From Acidimicrobiia bacterium (lineage in GTDB: Bacteria > Actinomycetota > Acidimicrobiia > Spongiisociales > ZC4RG35): a stretch of 64,000 bases of DNA. A model generated the notes under the pieces. That model was not told where the DNA came from and did not search any database. It saw only the letters and a program-made list of their open reading frames with translations. Numbering within the stretch: the stretch's first letter is position 1; the number at the start of each line of letters is the position of its first letter. This document shows, in pieces, positions 56,624-64,000 of this stretch. The position numbers were made by a program, and so were the translations under genes. The DNA is taken from assembly GCA_028284765.1 (NCBI GenBank), contig JANQRA010000006.1:1-64000 (forward strand), read 5' to 3'.

Positions 56624-57925
56624 CTAGTTGCCGGGGGATGAGTGAAACGCCATCAAAGCCGCGTGGCCTATCAGCGAGATGGAGGTGAAAGCCACGTTTC
56701 CTGCCAACGATCGGGTGGCTGTGTCGACGACATCGATGTTGGTCCCCAACTCGCTCATGGACATGACATAGATCTCGCCGACATCGGGGGAGTACTGAAC
56801 CTCGACGATGTCTCCCGAGTTGCCTTCAAAGCCCACGATGGGCTCTCCGGTCTCGGTATCTAGGAGAAAGACCGGACCCTGAGACGTCGTATTCTCTCCA
56901 GCTGAATTCCAGGCTGCGGTTAGGCCGATTCCGGTCAAAGTCGAGCCATCTCGACTCGGATACAGAGTGCTTAGCGTCACATCTTGGGTGGCCGAGGATC
57001 CGTCGTCCAGATCGACAACCACCAATTGCTGGGGGGTTTCCGTCGCTGTCCAGTCTGTCTCACGATCAACCACCTCGAGCGCCGACGTGGCGATGAAGAG
57101 GAGTCCGGTCGGAGCGGCCCACGCTGACCTCTGTACCGGGTTCTCGAAAGGTTCGTCACTTCCGATGAATTCGGTGTCGGCTTGAGCTCCGGTTGCTAGA
57201 TCGACCACGGTCATGGCGTTGGTCTCTGCGCTGACGACGTATGCGGTCTCGGATGTCCAGGCGACCGCTGGCACCACATTGGCGCGATGGGGGAGACGAT
57301 CGTCTGCGACACCTGGTCCGGCCGCCCGGGCTACTCCGAAGAGGCTGACAACGCCAGAGTCGGCAGCGACGACCACGTCCACGTTCGATCGCTCCGACTC
57401 GGAGGCGCTCAGGTAGCCGACCCGCCCCTCACCGAGGTCGGCCAGAGTGGGCTGCAGAAAGAAAGGCGAGTCCGGAGCATCAACTGCGGCCAACACTCCA
57501 TCGATGCCAAGGGTCGTGAGGGCCGAGTCGACGAAGAAGAAAGCTCGGCCGTCGTCGTTCACCACGACGGATGATGGATCCACATCAGCGGCGGCCATCA
57601 CCTCGAGAGACGTCAGATCCACGATCGAAAGCTTGGCGCCGACCGGCCCAGATCCAACCGCAGTCACGATCGCCGCCCACCGCCCGCTAGGAGAGACCAC
57701 CCCTCTGTGTGCCAACCCAACCACAACCGGCTCGGCGTTTTGGAGGGGAACCAGAGTCGGTGGGTCGGTGGGGACCAGGCCACCGTCGACCAGTTGTGCC
57801 CCTGCCGTCGTGGTTGTTGCCTCAACGACTGTTGTGGAAGTGGTTGTCGTCGACACCGCAGTTGTCTCACAAGCGACAAGGAGCAAGGCGAGGGCGACCA
57901 GGAGCCGGTTCACAGGCGAGACCAT
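56624..57925 (-). CDS. Secreted lipoprotein with beta-propeller-like repeats
   Basis: 433 residues from the ATG at 57925, which starts a lipoprotein signal peptide ('MVSPVNRLLVALALLLVAC', Cys19). A Thr-rich spacer follows (20-45), then repeated beta-sheet blades with 'LSIVDLTSLEVMAAADV', 'MTVVDLATGAQAD', 'VVDLDDGSSA', 'FLLDTETGEPIVGF' and 'IDVVDTATRSLAGNV', the recurring 'vvDl.tg' pattern of seven-bladed WD40/YVTN-like propellers. It probably binds a ligand or partner outside the cell. The longer upstream frame runs antisense through the divergent LLM gene and is not real. Confidence 0.82.
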   Translation of the reverse strand: MVSPVNRLLVALALLLVACETTAVSTTTTSTTVVEATTTTAGAQLVDGGLVPTDPPTLVPLQNAEPVVVGLAHRGVVSPSGRWAAIVTAVGSGPVGAKLSIVDLTSLEVMAAADVDPSSVVVNDDGRAFFFVDSALTTLGIDGVLAAVDAPDSPFFLQPTLADLGEGRVGYLSASESERSNVDVVVAADSGVVSLFGVARAAGPGVADDRLPHRANVVPAVAWTSETAYVVSAETNAMTVVDLATGAQADTEFIGSDEPFENPVQRSAWAAPTGLLFIATSALEVVDRETDWTATETPQQLVVVDLDDGSSATQDVTLSTLYPSRDGSTLTGIGLTAAWNSAGENTTSQGPVFLLDTETGEPIVGFEGNSGDIVEVQYSPDVGEIYVMSMSELGTNIDVVDTATRSLAGNVAFTSISLIGHAALMAFHSSPGN

Positions 57926-58001
57926 AAGGCTGAGACAGAACAAAACCAGGTATCGGGTGGTCTCGGGAAGTACCGGGCATGACCGGTTGTTGCCCATGCA
58001 T

Positions 58002-59018
58002 ATGGAACTTGGAATCACGAGCTTTGCCGAAACAATCAAGGGTCTCGGCGGGCCGGAAGTCACCCACGCAGATCGCCTGAGGCAGGTCGTCGACGAGGTG
58101 GTCACCGCTGAGGCGTCTGGGCTCGACGTCTATGGGCTTGGTGAACACCACCGACCGGACTTCGCCTCATCCTCACCTGCCGTTGCCTTGGCTGCGGCGG
58201 CCGGCAAGACAAACCGCATTCGACTCTTCCCAGCGGTTTCCGTGCTGAGCACCGACGACCCGGTCCGGGTCTTCCAGCAGTACGCAACGCTTGACGCGGT
58301 TTCGGGGGGACGGGCCGAGCTCCTCGTGGGTCGAGGATCTTTCATTGAGTCCTTTCCGCTCTTCGGGTACTCGTTGGATGACTACAACGAGCTGTTCTCC
58401 GAGAAGCTCGACCTGCTGTTGAAGATCAGAGACAACGACGGCCCGTTTGATTGGTCCGGGGGGTTCAGGTCGCCGATCAAAGGCCAAGGCGTGTACCCAC
58501 GGCCGGATCGGCCCCTTCCAATAAGAGTGGGAGTAGGCGGAACCCCTCAATCGATCATTCGTGCAGCGGAGAGGGGATTGCCCGTTGCGCTAGCGATCAT
58601 TGGCGGTGCCCCCGAGAGATTCAAAGTGCTTGCAGACCTGCATCGCAAGACGCTGATCGACTCAGGCTACGACCCAACGGATGCCCCCCTTTCGGTTCAT
58701 GCCCATGGGTACATCGCCGACGACAACGACACAGCGGCCAATGACTACTACCCGTCTTACGCCGCAGCGATGACACGCTTGGGCCGCGAGCGAGGCTGGG
58801 GGCCGATGACCAAAGACCAGTTCGACATGATGCGCGCCCCTGAGGGCTCACTCGTGCTTGGAGACGTCGAGACGGTCGCGGCAAAGATCGCGAAATGGCG
58901 AGAGATCCTTGGAGTCAACCGGTTTGAGCTGCACGTCAGCGTCGGGACCATCCCTCACGATCAAGTCCTTCGCAGTATCGAACTCTTGGGCACGAAGGTT
59001 GCCCCGCTGATCACATAG
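58002..59018 (+). CDS. LLM-class flavin-dependent oxidoreductase
   Basis: About 338 residues starting at the ATG at 58002 ('MELGITSFAETIKG'), with an ATG two codons earlier as alternative; the open frame before it lies antisense to the lipoprotein gene. Family motifs: 'VTAEASGLDVYGLGEHHRPDF', 'LFPAVSVLSTDDPVRVFQQYATLDAVSGGRAELLVGRGSF', 'YPRPDRPLPIRVGVGGTPQSIIRAAERGLPVALAIIGG'. It is a different luciferase-like subfamily from the 55593 protein and more likely FMN-dependent. It is convergent with the ABC ATPase gene, 2 nt apart. Confidence 0.9.
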   Translation: MELGITSFAETIKGLGGPEVTHADRLRQVVDEVVTAEASGLDVYGLGEHHRPDFASSSPAVALAAAAGKTNRIRLFPAVSVLSTDDPVRVFQQYATLDAVSGGRAELLVGRGSFIESFPLFGYSLDDYNELFSEKLDLLLKIRDNDGPFDWSGGFRSPIKGQGVYPRPDRPLPIRVGVGGTPQSIIRAAERGLPVALAIIGGAPERFKVLADLHRKTLIDSGYDPTDAPLSVHAHGYIADDNDTAANDYYPSYAAAMTRLGRERGWGPMTKDQFDMMRAPEGSLVLGDVETVAAKIAKWREILGVNRFELHVSVGTIPHDQVLRSIELLGTKVAPLIT

Positions 59019-59020
59019 CC

Positions 59021-59722
59021 CTAGCTCGAGCCGGACACGACCTTCCCGTCGCTGAGTTCGATGACCCGATCGGCGATTCGCAACGGCGCTGGGTCGTGAG
59101 TCGCCATTACCGCTGCGACTCCTTCTGAGTGGACCAGTGCTGCGATCAGCTCGACGATGCTCCTGCCTGTACGTGAGTCGAGCTGACCTGTCGGCTCGTC
59201 GGCGATGAGCAGTCTGGGTTCGTTGGCTAATGCGCGGGCAATCGCGACCCGTTGTTGCTCACCTCCAGACAGTTCTTCCGGCCTATGCCCGACGCGATCC
59301 CCCAGGCCTACGAGGTCCAGCAGAAGCCTCGAACGTCTTCGTCGCTCAGCAGCTTTCGTGTTCACGAGGCGTAGGGGGACTTCGACATTCTCAGCAGCTG
59401 TGAGAATGGGGATCAGGCCGAACGCTTGAAAGATGAATCCGACCTTGCTTCGCCGCAACTCGGCGAGGCTCGGCTCGTTCATCGCTGTCACGTCCTCGCC
59501 GTCGAGGAGAACCTTGCCCGTTGTCGGTTGATCGAGCCCGCCCAGCATGTTGAGAAGTGTTGTCTTGCCGCTGCCGGACCGCCCCCGTATGACGACCAGC
59601 GACCCTGGTTCCACCTGAAGGTCGAGGGCCTTGACAGCTTCTACCTCACTTGAGCCCGTTGTGTAGGTGCGGCTGAGATTCCGAGCCTCGAGAAGGTGGG
59701 TTCGAGTACGCATGTCACTCAT
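59021..59722 (-). CDS. ABC transporter ATP-binding protein, MacB/LolD type (1)
   Basis: 233-residue ATPase from the ATG at 59722, which overlaps the stop of the preceding ATPase gene (ATGAGTGA). Walker A '[17 protein letters not shown]', Q-loop '[22 protein letters not shown]', signature '[16 protein letters not shown]', Walker B '[13 protein letters not shown]', switch '[19 protein letters not shown]'. This is the LolD/MacB/FtsE-like group, which powers FtsX-type permeases without moving substrate through the membrane in the usual way. It is the last gene of a four-gene unit. Confidence 0.93.
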   Translation of the reverse strand: MSDMRTRTHLLEARNLSRTYTTGSSEVEAVKALDLQVEPGSLVVIRGRSGSGKTTLLNMLGGLDQPTTGKVLLDGEDVTAMNEPSLAELRRSKVGFIFQAFGLIPILTAAENVEVPLRLVNTKAAERRRRSRLLLDLVGLGDRVGHRPEELSGGEQQRVAIARALANEPRLLIADEPTGQLDSRTGRSIVELIAALVHSEGVAAVMATHDPAPLRIADRVIELSDGKVVSGSS

Positions 59723-60674
59723 TGTCAGTTTCCTTCTCGGTCTCACCGTCAGGCCATACGTTGATGTGGTCAGAATCCAGAGTGAGCCGCACTCTGCGCT
59801 CCAGCTCCAACGCGTCGACGTACTCATATGGCAACTGGAGCCGTCCGACCCGATCGAGCACTGCAAATTCTTCGGCGATCGTCCGATGTTCGCCTGCTTC
59901 GTCAACCTCAGTTCGGCGAAGCACCTCACTGCTGGTCCGCCCGTCACGTATGGCCACTGTTCTGTTGACGTGTTCGGCAACCAGGGGATCGTGGGTGACC
60001 ACGACGATGGTGACGCCCTCAGACTCGTTCATGTTCCGGAGGACTTCGAAGATCTCCGATGAGGTGGCAGTGTCGAGTTCACCGGTTGGCTCATCGGCGA
60101 AGACCACTCTTGGGCGGTTGGCGACGGCAGTTGCGATGGCGACTCTCTGCTGTTCGCCACCGGAAAGAGCCGATGGGAGGTGGTCCGCACGATGGCCAAG
60201 TCCGACCTGCTCCAGAAGCTCGTGAGCTCGCTCTTTGCGGTACCGACCTGCAGCTCCGTCCAGGGTCATTGGCATCATCACGTTTTCCAACGCTGTGAGG
60301 TATGGCAGCAGATTCTTGGCTGTCTGTTGCCACACAAAGCCGATCATCTGTCGGCGGTAGACCGTGCGCTGGCTGGCCGTCATGTTGAGCAGCTCGAACC
60401 CGGCAACTGTCGCCTCGCCCGCTGAAGGCGCATCTAGGCCACCGAGGATGTTCAGGAGGGTGGACTTCCCTGAGCCGGAGGCCCCCACAATGGCAATGAA
60501 CTCACCTTCATCTACGAGAAGATCCAAACCCTGCAGGGCGACGACTTCCAGTTCGGCGATCTTGTAGATCTTGACAAGGTTGTCGCAGACGATGAGCGCA
60601 TCGCCTCCAAAGCGTGGCTTCTCGGCGACCGAGGCCTCGTGTTCCAACTGTCTGAAGTCACGTATCTCTGACAT
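59715..60674 (-). CDS. ABC transporter ATP-binding protein, MacB/LolD type, with AbrB-like tail (2)
   Basis: 319 residues from the ATG at 60674. Walker A 'GASGSGKSTLLNILGGL', Q-loop 'FVWQQTAKNLLPYLTALENVMMPM', signature '[16 protein letters not shown]', Walker B 'VVFADEPTGELDT', switch 'VVTHDPLVAEHVNRT'. After about residue 245 there is an extra segment ending 'VLDRVGRLQLPYEYVDALEL' then 'RRVRLTLDSDHINVWPD', which looks like an AbrB-type swapped-hairpin. I recall such tails in actinobacterial ATPases of FtsX-linked systems. Overlaps the permease stop and the next ATPase start. Confidence 0.9.
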   Translation of the reverse strand: MSEIRDFRQLEHEASVAEKPRFGGDALIVCDNLVKIYKIAELEVVALQGLDLLVDEGEFIAIVGASGSGKSTLLNILGGLDAPSAGEATVAGFELLNMTASQRTVYRRQMIGFVWQQTAKNLLPYLTALENVMMPMTLDGAAGRYRKERAHELLEQVGLGHRADHLPSALSGGEQQRVAIATAVANRPRVVFADEPTGELDTATSSEIFEVLRNMNESEGVTIVVVTHDPLVAEHVNRTVAIRDGRTSSEVLRRTEVDEAGEHRTIAEEFAVLDRVGRLQLPYEYVDALELERRVRLTLDSDHINVWPDGETEKETDNE

Positions 60675-63604
60675 CACTCATCTCCCACTCTCAGAGTCTT
60701 TCCGATGTCCTGGCTTCGAGTGGCCAGAACAAAGATAACGATGGCTGCGCTAAGGGCGGCAAATAGCGCGACTGCGAGGAGCACAATCGAAAGCCAGTCG
60801 ATTGTCACGGCTGTCGGCACGAGGTTGCCGGTGAACGCGTCCAAGTCGATCGCCGAGTCCAGCGCGACTGCGATCCCCACGCCGGTCAATGCTCCGATCG
60901 CGGTGGCGGCGAGCACAACTGGGACCTGTTCGAGAATCGTCAACACCGTTGCCTGGGAGTTGTTGAGCCCCAGGGTCTTCAAATAGGCGAAGTCGATTCT
61001 GCGCTGAGATGACGCCAACACCAGCGACGAGACAGCTGCGACGACCGCCAGCACACCTGCGAACACAAAAACGGTGAAGAATCCCCGTTCGACCCAGTCG
61101 ACGAATGGGTCGGCGGAGAGGTCGTCGATGACGGCAAACCTTGACCTGAGTTCGGCGAATTCCGTCTGGGCGACAAGGTCGGCTCTAAGGGAGTCGCCAT
61201 TGCTCTCCTCGGCTTTCAGGTATTGAGCCGTTGCAGGGATCGCGATATCGCTGAAGGCGATGAGGGCGGCTCGGTTGAAGACGACAAACGGACGAGCGGT
61301 CGGGAGATCAGGGAATCGGGGCCGAACCTCGACGACCTCGATGGTCGGCTGGACACTTCCCAAGTCGATCGTGAAGACTTCCCCAACTTGCGGTGCAAAG
61401 CCGGCAGGCCAGTCCTCGGCAACAATTGCCGGGATTGGGGTCTCTTCAGATCCTTCGCCTGGCCGGGGTATTCCGGTGAGTTCTCCCGGGAGGACGAACT
61501 CGCCAGCCGTTCCGGATCGCACCTCCTGATACGCAGCCGCGTCGATTGCCATTACTTCGGTGCTGAGGTCGAGAACATCCCTTTGGAGTCTTGCCCGGTC
61601 GAAGGTTGTGGCCAGGGCTGACACCTCGACACCATCTGACCCGCTCAGGTCAACACCGCTTGGCAGATTTGCATGGCGCAGATTCGCCGTGACGCTGTAG
61701 TCGGCTCCGACTGCCTGGAACGAAGAAACGTCTTGGCCCTCGTCGACAGAAGTGCCAGCGATCGAAGCGAACACCGCTGTCGCGATGCAGATGAGGACGA
61801 CGCCTATCGCCATAGATGCACCGGAGTTCTGGTTGAGCAGGCGCTTGAAGCCGATGAACCCGAGCAGGCCTCTGAGCTGTGCCGCCAGCCAAGACAGGAG
61901 CCTGATGACTAGCGGGAACAGCCACACGGTGATGAAGGCGACCGAGATGCTGATCAGGGCCGGTGCGGCGGCCAACAGCCAATCAAAAGCGGCCTGTTCC
62001 ACACCTGGTTCGTCAATGGAACCCCGCCTTCGAAGTAGCACCACCGAACCCGCGGCAACGGTGATCATGAGGATCTCCGCAACCAAGAGTCGGGTCGAGG
62101 TGGGACGTCCGTAGAGAGTCTCCTTCTGGAGTTGTCCCAGCGGCGCAGTCAGGACCCTGAGCGATGCCACCACGACCATCGTGACTGAGCCGGCGGCCAG
62201 TCCGACGACGATTCGGTATGCGATCAGGTCTTCGGTGCCTGGATAGACCAAGCCGGCAACCAGATATCCAAGGACTGCTGCGGGCACCGTCAGCACAATC
62301 CCCTCGTAGATGCGAGTGAGGGTCATCTGGGAGCGGGAGGCACCGCGATTTCTGCTGTAGACGAGACCAGATCGTTGGCGATTGGTCATCAGGACTGCCA
62401 GCAAGAGAATCACCGCCAAGGAGACGACGAACAGTGATGCGACGGTCGTCGACATGACCGAGATCGTTTCGCTTCTCTGCTCCAGGTGGGCATCCAACAG
62501 ATCTGGAAGCTGTGTGATCACCCTGGGGCGAGTGGGGATCGCAGCAACCGGTGTCCAGAGGTTTTGGAACTCGCGCAGATCGGCCACCAGCGTGTCGAGA
62601 TCTGACCCCTGGATCAGCTCCGGAGACACGAAGTGGCGATAGATGTACCGGATGTTGGCCTGTCCAATGTCGGAGAAGAGGTCGGCGTATGCGTCGGGAT
62701 TCATCAACCCAGTCGCGAAAACGAAGCGGAAGTCTGGGTTCTCCTCAATCGTGGGTTGGTGGAGGTTGCTCCGTCCGTACCAGTACTCAGATTCAGGGTC
62801 GCTGAACTCAACGATGCCGGAAATCGACATCACCAGGCCATAGGTGAGGTCCTCGAGCGGGAGCCCGAAGAACAGAGAGTCCGTCGTATCCGGTGTGAGG
62901 AGGATCTCTTGGTCGACTGCCAAGTCGAGAGCAGCGGCTGTGGGCGCAGAGACGGCGATCTCATAGTGGCTGATCTCCCCGATCTCACAGTCCACTGGAA
63001 TCCCGCTGTCGTCCGTCAGCGGTTCTCCAGTCTCTTCGAGCATCTCGAAGAGAGAGATCTGCAGGTCCGGATCGGTCGGGCACGCAGACCCAACCAGGAA
63101 GGGCACCGGTTCTCGCAACCCCGGTAGGTCGCCTTCGACTATCTGCATCTCACCTTCGATGTTCTCGAGGTAGGTGAAACGCATGAACAGATCGAAGGCG
63201 TTGGGCGGGTCTTCGCCGGGCAGTGGGCCGATTGTGAATTGGGGAGACTCGTAGAGGAAGTACCAGTCCGAGATGATCTCTTGCACGGAGGCTGGTACCT
63301 CGTTCTCGAGGAAGCGCTCGCCGAACTCCCGCATCCTCCGCAGAGGGTCGCCATCTGGACCCGGGGCGAATCTGCCCAGACGCTCGACGGCGATGTTGCG
63401 ATTGGCTGCGGCCGGTTGGGACACGGTGGCAGCGAGATCCTCGGCTGATACCTCCTCCAGAAGCCTGGGTGTCGCTCCCAGTAGGAATGCGGCGACGAGC
63501 ACCGACACGAACAGGGTGGCGACGACCGCTGGTTGTGAACTCAGCTGACGTCTCACCTGGGTCAAACCAAGGCTCAGCGCACCCCTGCGGTCCCGATCTG
63601 ACAT
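60674..63604 (-). CDS. FtsX-type ABC permease, large (MacB/LolCE-like)
   Basis: 976-residue permease. One membrane helix at about 25-45 ('VVATLFVSVLVAAFLLGATP') is followed by a large outside domain (50-385) containing MacB-like periplasmic core features. Then come helix groups near 390-560 ('VASLFVVSLAVILLLAVLMTNRQRSGLVYSRNRGASRSQMTLTRIYEGIV', the FtsX coupling region) and at 860-970, with another outside domain between. Two FtsX domains on one chain resemble the long LolCE/devC-like permeases that act on lipoproteins or lipids at the membrane face. It overlaps the neighbouring genes by ATGA at both ends. Confidence 0.9.
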   Translation of the reverse strand: MSDRDRRGALSLGLTQVRRQLSSQPAVVATLFVSVLVAAFLLGATPRLLEEVSAEDLAATVSQPAAANRNIAVERLGRFAPGPDGDPLRRMREFGERFLENEVPASVQEIISDWYFLYESPQFTIGPLPGEDPPNAFDLFMRFTYLENIEGEMQIVEGDLPGLREPVPFLVGSACPTDPDLQISLFEMLEETGEPLTDDSGIPVDCEIGEISHYEIAVSAPTAAALDLAVDQEILLTPDTTDSLFFGLPLEDLTYGLVMSISGIVEFSDPESEYWYGRSNLHQPTIEENPDFRFVFATGLMNPDAYADLFSDIGQANIRYIYRHFVSPELIQGSDLDTLVADLREFQNLWTPVAAIPTRPRVITQLPDLLDAHLEQRSETISVMSTTVASLFVVSLAVILLLAVLMTNRQRSGLVYSRNRGASRSQMTLTRIYEGIVLTVPAAVLGYLVAGLVYPGTEDLIAYRIVVGLAAGSVTMVVVASLRVLTAPLGQLQKETLYGRPTSTRLLVAEILMITVAAGSVVLLRRRGSIDEPGVEQAAFDWLLAAAPALISISVAFITVWLFPLVIRLLSWLAAQLRGLLGFIGFKRLLNQNSGASMAIGVVLICIATAVFASIAGTSVDEGQDVSSFQAVGADYSVTANLRHANLPSGVDLSGSDGVEVSALATTFDRARLQRDVLDLSTEVMAIDAAAYQEVRSGTAGEFVLPGELTGIPRPGEGSEETPIPAIVAEDWPAGFAPQVGEVFTIDLGSVQPTIEVVEVRPRFPDLPTARPFVVFNRAALIAFSDIAIPATAQYLKAEESNGDSLRADLVAQTEFAELRSRFAVIDDLSADPFVDWVERGFFTVFVFAGVLAVVAAVSSLVLASSQRRIDFAYLKTLGLNNSQATVLTILEQVPVVLAATAIGALTGVGIAVALDSAIDLDAFTGNLVPTAVTIDWLSIVLLAVALFAALSAAIVIFVLATRSQDIGKTLRVGDE

Positions 63605-64000
63605 CAGTCTTCACCCATCCGGAGCAGACCACCAAGCCCGACCCGTCTCAGGGCACCCGTCAGCAGGGTTACGATCACGCCGAGCACGAGTACAACTATC
63701 AGTTCCAGAGCGAGAACTGTCGGCCACGGGAATTCCACGATCACTTCTGGGAATGCCGTGGATCCGTCCTGAGTCAGTGTGATCAACGGAAGGATCGTCG
63801 AGGTCAACACAACTCCGATGAGCGTGCCGAGCACCAACGAGATGACCACCAGCGCTCCCTGCTCCAAGAACAACCATGCGGCTAGCTGACGCGGGGCGAG
63901 TCCGAGAGCCCTCAGGAGACCGAACTCGACCAGACGCTCACGCGCCGAGACTGTCGCACTCACCGCAAATCCGACCGCAGCGAACACGGCTGCGGCCACG
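63604..64000 (-). CDS. FtsX-type ABC permease, C-terminal fragment
   Basis: The last about 131 residues of a second permease; the gene continues past the right edge. 'AAAVFAAVGFAVSATVSARERLVEFGLLRALGLAPRQLAAWLFLEQGALVVISLVLGTLIGVVL' is the FtsX coupling region ('R..e.glLralG.s..ql...l..E...l') followed by two helices. Its stop overlaps the start of the 976-residue permease (TGATG). It completes the two-permease, two-ATPase export unit. Confidence 0.88.
   Translation of the reverse strand, partial: VAAAVFAAVGFAVSATVSARERLVEFGLLRALGLAPRQLAAWLFLEQGALVVISLVLGTLIGVVLTSTILPLITLTQDGSTAFPEVIVEFPWPTVLALELIVVLVLGVIVTLLTGALRRVGLGGLLRMGED

Noticed and set aside
57447-58001. Long N-terminal extension of the second LLM oxidoreductase
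   Set aside because: The extension lies antisense to the Thr-rich lipoprotein gene; the family N-terminus begins at 58002.
1-64000. Mobile elements, CRISPR arrays, tRNA or rRNA genes
   Set aside because: No transposase, integrase, regularly spaced repeats, tRNA T-arm patterns or rRNA sequence were recognised on reading both strands.

Overview
The window looks like the chromosome of a GC-rich (about 58-60 %, estimated by eye) actinobacterium, most likely of class Acidimicrobiia. I infer this from the dense ATGA/GTGA-coupled operons, the several F420/flavin-type oxidoreductases (31408, 40633, 55593, 58002), the Eis-like acetyltransferase, the many lipoproteins with Thr-rich linkers, and secreted proteins carrying the SLH-like repeat '..FCP..VTR.QMAAFF.RAL..'. 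I see no rRNA, tRNA, CRISPR array, transposase or phage gene. Both ends cut genes: an SLH-like protein at the left and an FtsX-type permease at the right.

Layout. 1-8.5 kb: secreted subtilase, small lipoproteins, DUF4870, VOC and hotdog proteins, a YpfJ-type metallopeptidase. 8.6-12.3 kb: DrrAB-type exporter with an Eis-like acetyltransferase and a PEP-mutase/isocitrate-lyase superfamily enzyme. 12.6-19.7 kb: one tight operon with both subunits of aconitase X, a pair of acyl-CoA dehydrogenases, an MBL-fold protein and modABC. 19.7-29.7 kb (minus): a MerR regulator with its own 19-bp-spacer promoter, then an oligopeptide ABC transporter with two tandem M20 peptidases. 29.7-36.3 kb: a DUF885 protein, a Ddn-type protein, and a SAM-I riboswitch in front of metH and a short MTHFR. 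36.3-45 kb: an orphan histidine kinase coupled to a Thr-rich surface protein, secreted proteins, a sigma factor/DUF5667 pair, OsmC, a CGNR regulator and several very small proteins, two of them divergent zinc-site paralogues.

45-56.6 kb is the most coherent metabolic block: methylmalonate/malonate-semialdehyde dehydrogenase, a four-gene NMT1-type ABC importer, a nitrilase-family carbamoyl-amide hydrolase, a class III aminotransferase and dihydropyrimidinase. Together these are the last steps of reductive pyrimidine breakdown (dihydrouracil to N-carbamoyl-beta-alanine to beta-alanine to malonate semialdehyde to acetyl-CoA). No dihydropyrimidine dehydrogenase is present, but an F420-type luciferase-like hydride transferase lies 1.6 kb downstream. 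A shared 29-bp palindromic element sits before the importer and again between its binding protein and the hydrolase gene. 56.6-64 kb: a secreted lipoprotein, a second luciferase-like enzyme and a MacB/LolCDE-type export system with two ATPases and two FtsX permeases.

Non-coding signals worth noting: a family of GAACCC-N-GGGTTC palindromes at three intergenic sites (five copies), a 14-bp hairpin holding a start codon in its loop (44017), the MerR operator, the SAM-I riboswitch, and several -10-like hexamers 6-8 nt before start codons that suggest leaderless mRNAs.
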